The notes beneath the pieces are model-generated. The model did no database searches and was not told the origin of the DNA. It saw only the letters and a program-made list of their open reading frames with translations. Positions 18,739 through 25,053 of a DNA stretch of 64,000 nt are shown here, piece by piece. Origin of the DNA: Desemzia incerta (GTDB lineage: Bacteria > Bacillota > Bacilli > Lactobacillales > Carnobacteriaceae); the NCBI RefSeq assembly GCF_900115825.1, contig NZ_FOXW01000002.1, positions 215,795 through 279,794 on the forward strand. Direction: 5' to 3'. The translations under genes were made by a program, and so were the position numbers. Each line of letters starts with the position of its first letter. The first letter of the stretch is position 1.

Positions 18739-18818
18739 ACATTGTTAGTATAGCAATCTTAAGTAGGCACAAACGTATTTGCCTGCTGTTTAGTGAACAT
18801 TTTGGAGGTTATAAAAAG

Positions 18819-19784
18819 ATGACTATGGATTATCGAGTATTATTGTACTACAAATATACTACTATAGAAGAACCAGAAGAATTTAGACGTCAACACTTAG
18901 GTTTTTGCAAAGATCTTGGCTTAAAAGGCAGAATCTTGGTTTCTGAAGAAGGCATGAACGGAACCGTTTCAGGAACAATCGAAGCTACACAGAAATACAT
19001 GGATGCAATGCATGCTGATGAACGTTTCTCAGATATGATTTTTAAAATTGACCCCGCAGAAGGTCATGCGTTCAAAAAAATGTTCGTTCGCTACCGCCCG
19101 GAAATCGTTTCGTTGAACCTTGAAGACGATGTTGACCCGAATGAAACTACAGGTAAATATTTAGATCCTAAAGAATTCCGCGAAGCATTATTAGATGAGA
19201 ACACTGTTGTCATCGATGCTCGTAACGATTACGAATACGATTTAGGACATTTTAGAGGGGCTGTACGTCCAGAAATCAAAAATTTCCGCGAGTTGCCTGA
19301 ATGGATCCGCGAAAACAAAGAGAAATTCATGGACAAAAAAGTTGTCACCTATTGTACAGGTGGAATTCGTTGTGAGAAGTTTTCAGGTTGGTTATTAAAA
19401 GAAGGATTTGAAGACGTTGCTCAACTTCATGGCGGTATCCATACTTATGGAACAGACCCTGAAGTACAAGGCGAATTATGGGACGGAAAAATGTATGTTT
19501 TTGATGAACGTATCAGTGTTCCAATCAATCGTAAAGAGCATGTTGTCATTGGAAAAGACTGGTTCGACGGTACTCCTTGCGAACGTTATGTGAACTGTGG
19601 AGACCCTAAATGCAACCGTCAAATTTTGACATCACCAGAAAATGAACACAAGTATTTACGCGGCTGTTCTCATGAATGTCGTGTCTCACCAGAAAATCGT
19701 TATGTAAAACAACATCATTTAAGCCGTGAAGAAGTTGCAGAACGTTTAGCGGTTATTGGCGAAGAAATGCCTCAAACAGTTTAA
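18819..19784 (+). CDS. trhO: tRNA uridine-34 hydroxylase, rhodanese type
   Basis: 321 residues. N-terminal acylphosphatase-like domain ([19 protein letters not shown]), then a rhodanese domain with the loop [10 protein letters not shown] (Cys179), and a C-terminal Cys-rich segment ([21 protein letters not shown]). This is the YceA/YbfQ family that makes 5-hydroxyuridine at the tRNA wobble position. GGAGG precedes the ATG; the second ATG, two codons on, is also usable. Confidence 0.93.
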   Translation: MTMDYRVLLYYKYTTIEEPEEFRRQHLGFCKDLGLKGRILVSEEGMNGTVSGTIEATQKYMDAMHADERFSDMIFKIDPAEGHAFKKMFVRYRPEIVSLNLEDDVDPNETTGKYLDPKEFREALLDENTVVIDARNDYEYDLGHFRGAVRPEIKNFRELPEWIRENKEKFMDKKVVTYCTGGIRCEKFSGWLLKEGFEDVAQLHGGIHTYGTDPEVQGELWDGKMYVFDERISVPINRKEHVVIGKDWFDGTPCERYVNCGDPKCNRQILTSPENEHKYLRGCSHECRVSPENRYVKQHHLSREEVAERLAVIGEEMPQTV

Positions 19785-19793
19785 GACAACAAT

Positions 19794-19872
19794 AAAAACA
19801 GCAGATCCTCTATTGAACTGCCCCTGTCAAGTAGACAGAGAGCCGTTCAATAAAGGGCTTGCTGTTTTTTTA
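19794..19872. terminator. Nested bidirectional terminator after trhO
   Basis: AAAAACAGCA (19794-19803) pairs with TGCTGTTTTT (19860-19869). Inside, TATTGAAC pairs with GTTCAATA and CTGTC with GACAG. It lies between convergent trhO and the PhnB-like gene. Confidence 0.8.
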
Positions 19873-19877
19873 TTATT

Positions 19878-20762
19878 TCAATCTTTTTCATAAGCTGCAC
19901 GCAATGCAGCTATGTCCAATTTTTTCATTTTAAGGAAAGCTTTTGTTACACGCTCTTTCCTCTTTTCATCATCGGTTGCTAACAAATCATCCAACACAAC
20001 CGGAGTAATTTGCCATGAAACACCGTAATAGTCTTTCAACCACCCACACTCCTCAGCTTCTGGGACAGCAGACAGTTTTTTCCATAAAAAATCGATTTCT
20101 TCTCGAGTATCACATTGAACCAAGAACGAAAATGCTTCGTTGAAGACAAATCCATAGTCTATGTTGCTGTCCATTGCTGAAAATAGTTGACCATTCAAAG
20201 TAAATAGAGCATATTGCAGCATATCAGGTGAATTAGGATCCGACTCTTCTTCATAATAAACTACTTTATCCACCTGACTATTTTCAAAAAGCAGTGTATA
20301 AAATTCTATCGCTTCTTTTGCTTTACCCACTTGCTGACCCGAAAATAATAATTGCGGAACGATTTTCCCTGCAGTTGTCTCCTCTTCTGTCCAAAGCAAC
20401 TGCCAAGATACACCATATCGATCATTTAACCATCCATATTGTCCGCTGAAAGGATATTCCCCTACTTCCATCAAGATACTTCCATCAACCTTTAAGATTT
20501 CCCACAAATACAAGACTTCTTCTTTTGACGAACAATAAACCCTCAGTGAAATTGCTGGGGTCATTTGAAAGTCAGGACCGGCCGAGATAAACCTAAATTC
20601 TTGTCCTTTTAACGTTATGGCCACAACATCAGCTGTCCCGCTTGGTGTATCGTGTATCTGGGCAATAGATTGGATTCTGGATTGTTCAAACACCGAAGTG
20701 TAAAATTCAGCTGCTTCAACAGCTTCTTTATCAAACCATAAATGTGGAATAATTGCTTTCAT
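19878..20762 (-). CDS. Double PhnB-like (VOC superfamily) protein
   Basis: 294 residues made of two tandem PhnB-like domains. Each has a hydrophobic beta start, (A)EFYTSVF or IEFYTLLF, and ends with a (G/C)GWLxDxYGVSWQ motif (near 110 and 245). Family members resemble glyoxalase and 3-demethylubiquinone methyltransferase folds, but most are of unknown function. Cytoplasmic. Located 60 bases downstream of the DUF421 gene. Confidence 0.8.
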   Translation of the reverse strand: MKAIIPHLWFDKEAVEAAEFYTSVFEQSRIQSIAQIHDTPSGTADVVAITLKGQEFRFISAGPDFQMTPAISLRVYCSSKEEVLYLWEILKVDGSILMEVGEYPFSGQYGWLNDRYGVSWQLLWTEEETTAGKIVPQLLFSGQQVGKAKEAIEFYTLLFENSQVDKVVYYEEESDPNSPDMLQYALFTLNGQLFSAMDSNIDYGFVFNEAFSFLVQCDTREEIDFLWKKLSAVPEAEECGWLKDYYGVSWQITPVVLDDLLATDDEKRKERVTKAFLKMKKLDIAALRAAYEKD

Positions 20763-20822
20763 AAAATTCCTCCAGTAAAAACTTTTATTTGGTCCAAAAC
20801 CTGTCAGTAGCTAATAATAAAT

Positions 20823-21455
20823 CTATCCATCAATACGAAGTTGAACGTTTATTTCCTTTGAATAAGGAACTATATACAACCCTTTTTTCTTAGACCATTC
20901 AGCATAAACAAGGTCTGTTGGCTTCTCATACCCTTTTTTCCTGATTTCTTCTAATAACCATTCTTCTGTTTTTCCAATACTTTCTAAAGCTTTCACCTCT
21001 ACTCTGCCCTCATCAATCAATAAAACAGCCAGGGTGGAGTTTACTTCTTCATTCTTCATTACACTGACTTCTCCACTGGTTTCTAATATGACGTATTTTG
21101 CTTCTTTTAAAGAAAAACAATTTTGCGCTCTCAATAGTGATCGAAGTTGTTCTAATTCTATATGATTTTTAGCTAGCTCTTTCGTGTTCAACTGCCCGTC
21201 CTGAACCAATATACTCGGAATCCCTTTTAATACCTGACTGGAACGATGCTGCTTTTGAACAACTAATTCGATGATGTAGATCAAGATTCCCCAGAAACCT
21301 AACGCAAAGATTATATGCCCTACGTGGATAGCTTGATCATAAATCGCGCCTTCTACGATTCCACCTAAGATTAATGTGTAAATCAAGTCATATGGCGTTA
21401 CTTCAGCCATCGTCTTTTTACCCAATACTCTCATGACCAATAGCAATCCGATCAA
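20823..21455 (-). CDS. DUF421 membrane protein, 5' end probably frameshifted
   Basis: 210 residues from TTG at 21455. The core LLLVMRVLGKKTMAEVTPYDLIYTL is the DUF421 signature, followed by a second membrane segment and a soluble C-terminal YetF-like domain. The in-frame codons upstream read ELFVG before this start, as in full-length relatives, but meet a TGA with no start codon. An ATG at 21490 with a strong AGGAGG lies one frame away (MFLTIG...). A single-base loss near 21470 would explain both. Function is unknown; it is either a slightly shortened protein or a decaying gene. Confidence 0.7.
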   Translation of the reverse strand: MIGLLLVMRVLGKKTMAEVTPYDLIYTLILGGIVEGAIYDQAIHVGHIIFALGFWGILIYIIELVVQKQHRSSQVLKGIPSILVQDGQLNTKELAKNHIELEQLRSLLRAQNCFSLKEAKYVILETSGEVSVMKNEEVNSTLAVLLIDEGRVEVKALESIGKTEEWLLEEIRKKGYEKPTDLVYAEWSKKKGLYIVPYSKEINVQLRIDG

Positions 21456-21587
21456 TCCAACAAATAATTCAGGCCGATTGTAAGAAACATGTCATTCCTC
21501 CTCTTGTTCCTTGCAACTGATAATGATTTCTTACCTTCTCTTTTCATTGTAGAATGTTTCAACAAAAAAAACACATCACACGATTAT

Positions 21588-21640
21588 GAAAATAAAAAAT
21601 ACCCTTTGTTCAGACGACATGTCTTAAACAAAGGATATTT
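21588..21640 (-). terminator. ABC importer operon terminator
   Basis: On the minus strand AAATATCCTTTGTT pairs with AACAAAGGGTATTT (one mismatch), followed by a T-rich tail. It is located 19 bases after the ATPase stop. Confidence 0.8.
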
Positions 21641-21658
21641 AATAGATCGAATTCACCG

Positions 21659-22462
21659 TCAGCTTAAAATCAAAGCATCATCGTTCAACATTGTTCCGCT
21701 ATTTTTATGAAAGAGTTCCAACAGTTCAGGTATCGTCAGTTGCTCTTTTTCTTCCCCTGAAATATCGACTACGATATTCCCTTCACTCAACATAATGAGT
21801 CTGTTCCCATATTGAATGGCTTGTTCCATATTATGAGTGATCATCATGGCAGTTAAGTTTTCTTCTTGAACGATTTTTTCTGTCAAATCTAAAACCATCT
21901 GACTGGTTTTTGGATCTAGAGCAGCAGTGTGTTCATCCAACAACAATAATTTAGGTGTTACTAATGAAGCCATTAAAAGCGTCACAGCTTGTCTTTGTCC
22001 TCCAGATAATAACCCGATTTCCATCTTCATTCTATCTTCTAATCCTAAACCTAACCTCTTTAAGGATTCTTTGAAAATCTTACGTTGATCATCTTTCACT
22101 CCAGATGTCAATCCGCGTTTTTTCCCGCGTTTTAAGGCTACTGCTAAATTTTCTTCGATAGTTAGTCTGGATGCCGTTCCCATACGCGGATCTTGAAAGA
22201 CACGACCAATGTCTTTAGCTCTTTTTACAGTAGGCAGTTTAGTAATATTTTTCCCTTCCAGCAAGATTTCTCCCTCATCTACAGCAAAGCTGCCTGCAAT
22301 ACTGTTCATCAAGGTTGACTTGCCAGCCCCATTTCCACCAATGATCGTGATGAAGTCTCCTTCATAAATTGTTAAATCCAAACCTTTCAACACATGATTT
22401 TCATTCACCGTTCCGATTTCAAAACTTTTATGGATTTGCTTCATTTCTAATACTGGTTTCAT
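21659..22462 (-). CDS. ABC importer ATPase (COG1101, TrpXYZ-like)
   Basis: 267 residues. Walker A GGNGAGKSTL, signature LLSGGQRQAVTLLMAS, Walker B KLLLLDEHTAALDP, switch His in MMITHNMEQAI. The DEHTAALD variant is typical of COG1101 ATPases, which pair with COG4120 permeases and COG2984 binding proteins. It overlaps the permease stop by four bases (ATGA). It energises uptake, probably of an aromatic amino acid. Confidence 0.88.
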   Translation of the reverse strand: MKPVLEMKQIHKSFEIGTVNENHVLKGLDLTIYEGDFITIIGGNGAGKSTLMNSIAGSFAVDEGEILLEGKNITKLPTVKRAKDIGRVFQDPRMGTASRLTIEENLAVALKRGKKRGLTSGVKDDQRKIFKESLKRLGLGLEDRMKMEIGLLSGGQRQAVTLLMASLVTPKLLLLDEHTAALDPKTSQMVLDLTEKIVQEENLTAMMITHNMEQAIQYGNRLIMLSEGNIVVDISGEEKEQLTIPELLELFHKNSGTMLNDDALILS

Positions 22463-23367
22463 ATCAATGTGGCTCCTTTCTCGTTTGTTTGGTTGAGTTT
22501 CTTTTTGCGCTTGTTAGGCAGTTTGACTAATGGAGAAGCTAGCGCAACTGTTAATAAGATGGCAGAAAAGACTTTTAGGTCTTGTGGATCGACATTTAGT
22601 TCTAATACTAGAGACAACATCAATCGGTATAAAACAGCTCCAACCACAATCGTCATCAAGCGCTTTGCAAATGTCAAATGACGGAAAATAACCTCGCCTA
22701 TGACAATAGAAGCTAAAGCGATCACTATGGTACCAATACCACTGCTGATATCCGCAAAACCATTATCTTGAGCAATCAATCCGCCAGACATAGCAATCAA
22801 TCCATTACACAACATATAAGAAATGATTTCCATTTTGTCGGTGTTGATCCCATTGGCTTCACTCATCTCTGGATTGTCTCCAGCAGACCGAATAGCTAGT
22901 CCAGTCTCTGTATTGTAGAACAATTTCAAGCTCATGATCACTAAAGAAACAATGAGAGCTCCAACAAGCAAAGTAGAAAGGTTCGATTCAATGCCCCATG
23001 ATTCTGCAGTCTCCATCAAGGTGCGTTCCCCTAATAAATTGACGTTCGCTTTCCCCATAATTCTTAGATTAATGGAATACAGTCCGGTCATGGTGATGAT
23101 CCCAGAAATAAGAGAAGGGATCTTCAATTTCGTATGCAGCAGTGCAGAAATCATTCCAGCAGCCATACCGCTTACTAATGCTGCTATTGTTGCGATCCAA
23201 GGAGAGACACCGTTCACGATCAAAGTAGCCGCAATGGCTGCTCCTAAAGGAAAACTTCCTTCTGCTGTCAAATCTGTTATTTTCAGGATACGGAAGTTTA
23301 AATAGACTCCAATTGCCATTACTGACCACAATAATCCTTGAGATGTGCTTGATAATAAAATATCCAT
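22459..23367 (-). CDS. ABC importer permease (COG4120, TrpXYZ-like)
   Basis: 302 residues with about eight hydrophobic segments. It resembles branched-chain/ribose-type permeases; GLAIRSAGDNPEMSEANGIN is the cytoplasmic coupling motif, and FRILKITDLTAEGSFPLGAAI is a COG4120 signature near the N-terminus. It forms the membrane channel of the importer. AAAGGAGAGG precedes the ATG. Confidence 0.88.
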   Translation of the reverse strand: MDILLSSTSQGLLWSVMAIGVYLNFRILKITDLTAEGSFPLGAAIAATLIVNGVSPWIATIAALVSGMAAGMISALLHTKLKIPSLISGIITMTGLYSINLRIMGKANVNLLGERTLMETAESWGIESNLSTLLVGALIVSLVIMSLKLFYNTETGLAIRSAGDNPEMSEANGINTDKMEIISYMLCNGLIAMSGGLIAQDNGFADISSGIGTIVIALASIVIGEVIFRHLTFAKRLMTIVVGAVLYRLMLSLVLELNVDPQDLKVFSAILLTVALASPLVKLPNKRKKKLNQTNEKGATLI

Positions 23368-23405
23368 TTTTACCTCTCCTTTATTTCATAGTGTTGCTTT
23401 TTTGT

Positions 23406-24383
23406 TTATTCTGGCAATACGATATCGTCTGGGTCGATTCCTAAAGCTTCAGCCATTTCTTCATTGATGACTAGTTCCAAGCTGTCAGATGTCTCAACTG
23501 AGATATTTTCTGGTTTTTTGTTTTCTTCAATGATTTGAAGAGCCATTTTGGCTGTTTGGCGGCCTAAGTCTTCATAATTGATTCCGTAAGTTGCTAAGCC
23601 TCCTGCTTCTACTTGTTCAGCAGAACCTGCTACAACAGGCAATTGGTATTCCATAGCTATCTTACCCACTGTTGCTGCTGTACTGGCTAAAGTATTGTCT
23701 GTTGGAATATATAATCCATCAACGTCTTGGGCTAAAGTAGTCAGAACTTGCTGGACATCATTGGTAGAAGAAACCGTTAAGGCTTCTACCGTCACACCGC
23801 TCGCTTCAAGAGCTTCGATGGCTAAGTTTGCTTGTATTTCAGAGTTAGGTTCTCCCGCGTTATAAATAAGGCCAATTTTTTCTGCATCTGGTACTAAAGA
23901 CAATAAAAGTGCAATTTGTTCTTCGATCGGTACCATATCACTTGTTCCAGTGACGTTCCCACCTGGAGATTCGTTGCTTTCCACCAAACCTGCATCTTCT
24001 GCATCCGTTACTGCTGTAAAGAGGATAGGATCTTCTTTGGTTTCATTGGCCAAAGATTGTGCAGCTGGCGTTGCGATTGATAAGATAACGTCGTTTTCAC
24101 CTGCTAATTGTTGGCTCATGCTTTGAAGATTTGCTTGATCGCCTTGAGCATTTTGATAATCTACCGTCAGATTTTCTCCATCTACGTAACCGGCATCCTC
24201 TAATTCTGCTAGGAACCCTTCACGAGCTGAAGTCAGAGATTCGTGTTCCATGAATTGTAATACTCCCACATTGATAGATCCGTCTTCTGAAGACTCTGCT
24301 GAACCGCAAGCCGCCAACACCATTCCTGATAGTAAAGCTATTCCACCTAAAGCCATTTTTTTCAATTGATTTTTAGTCGCCAT
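23406..24383 (-). CDS. ABC importer substrate-binding lipoprotein (COG2984)
   Basis: 325 residues. A lipoprotein signal ends in LAAC. The mature part has the periplasmic-binding-like fold of COG2984 with VGVLQFMEHESL near its start and ILFTAVTDAEDAGLV. Family members have been linked to tryptophan or phenylalanine; the ligand here is inferred. The ATG at 24383 is chosen over one at 24389 because it has proper spacing from AGGAGG. It is the first gene of the operon, downstream of a complex attenuator-like leader. Confidence 0.88.
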   Translation of the reverse strand: MATKNQLKKMALGGIALLSGMVLAACGSAESSEDGSINVGVLQFMEHESLTSAREGFLAELEDAGYVDGENLTVDYQNAQGDQANLQSMSQQLAGENDVILSIATPAAQSLANETKEDPILFTAVTDAEDAGLVESNESPGGNVTGTSDMVPIEEQIALLLSLVPDAEKIGLIYNAGEPNSEIQANLAIEALEASGVTVEALTVSSTNDVQQVLTTLAQDVDGLYIPTDNTLASTAATVGKIAMEYQLPVVAGSAEQVEAGGLATYGINYEDLGRQTAKMALQIIEENKKPENISVETSDSLELVINEEMAEALGIDPDDIVLPE

Positions 24384-24470
24384 TTTCATTTCCTCCTCAT
24401 TTTTTGTTCATAAATTGAATACCTTATCGACCTAATCTAAGAGCCTCCTTCTATAGCTAGATAATAAAAA

Positions 24471-24505
24471 GCGCCTCATTAGATGATAAAAATCTAATGA
24501 GGCGC
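24471..24505 (-). terminator. Leader terminator of the ABC importer operon
   Basis: On the minus strand GCGCCTCATTAGAT pairs perfectly with ATCTAATGAGGCGC, followed by TTTTTATTAT. It is a strong intrinsic terminator located 88 bases before the first gene, so it can only serve to regulate read-through. Confidence 0.92.
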
Positions 24506-24643
24506 GAATCTTATTGATTATTGATTGATTTTAGCAGCCGCTTAGATTTTTTCATCTACGCGGCTGGTTGAAAACAGTACAAAGTACTTTAGCCATCATA
24601 GACGCAAACTTGGTTATTGTTTGCATCCATAATGTTGATATGT

Positions 24644-24718
24644 CTACAAACACCGTCTAAAGTAGCTAAAGTAAAAGTTATTCAAATTTGTGGGTTCTTG
24701 TCTTATTCCTGTTTTCAT
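24644..24718 (-). CDS. Candidate Phe/Tyr-rich leader peptide
   Basis: A 24-codon frame from ATG at 24718 to TAG at 24646-24644 encodes MKTGIRQEPTNLNN, then FYFSYF, then RRCL. Five of six residues at positions 15-20 are Phe or Tyr, and these codons overlap strand 1 of the leader. It starts about 28 bases from the predicted transcript start. Against it: no clear Shine-Dalgarno, only GTGAGTGA about 8 bases before the ATG. Confidence 0.45.
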   Translation of the reverse strand: MKTGIRQEPTNLNNFYFSYFRRCL

Positions 24719-24752
24719 TAAGAATCACTCACTATCTAAATTTGATATTGCT

Positions 24753-24782
24753 AGTATAATGTAAATATGATGAGAATGTCAA
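24753..24782 (-). promoter_or_regulatory. Promoter of the ABC importer operon
   Basis: TTGACA (24777-24782), an 18-base spacer, and TATACT (24753-24758) on the minus strand; TTATAC gives a 17-base spacer. Near-consensus sigma-A promoter. Confidence 0.85.
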
Positions 24783-25053
24783 CAGCAAGATTAAAATAAT
24801 TTCATATTATTCTTTTTTGTACATTAAGATTCACAGAATCATTTAAATTTGAACGTTTCTTTTCAAAAATAAATCTTTTTTATCAACACTTTCATTCTGC
24901 TCCTAATAAAAATGTTCTTTTATTTCTTTATTTGGTATAATTAGCAAAGCCCTATGGAAGATACGATTAACTCCTCATTAACGGATGTGTATTTCCATTT
25001 TTTTATTATTTGTGATAAAAACTATACTTTAAAGATTATGAGGTGATTTAAAT
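24783..25053. other. Divergent intergenic region before the PBP gene
   Basis: AT-rich. It contains an extended -10, TGGTATAAT (24933-24941), pointing to the plus strand about 110 bases before the penicillin-binding protein start. No strong hairpin or other gene is seen. Confidence 0.5.

Larger units (their letters stand above)
24461..24746 (-). promoter_or_regulatory. Transcription attenuator leader of the ABC importer
   Basis: The transcript should start near 24746. Six RNA strands can be marked. Strand 1 (24671-24654) pairs with 2 (24604-24587). Strand 3 (24566-24553) pairs with 4 (24552-24535, hairpin CAGCCGC...GCGGCUG). Strands 5 and 6 form the terminator (24505-24471) with U5 after it. 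Alternatives: CGUCUA and GGCU in strand 2 pair with UAGAUG and AGCC in strand 3; AAAAAUCUAA in strand 4 pairs with UUAGAUUUUU in strand 5. The sequence shows the pairings; the switching is inference. No known riboswitch or T-box motif is visible. Confidence 0.7.

Noticed and set aside
18762-18787. Riboswitch in the trhO leader
   Set aside because: Only one 8-bp hairpin is present, with no terminator or alternative fold, so regulation cannot be argued.
24400-24782. T-box or known riboswitch before the ABC importer
   Set aside because: No AGGGTGGNACCGCG T-box, no stem I AGTA, and no core motif of purine, SAM, lysine, TPP, FMN, M-box, THF or guanidine riboswitches was found.
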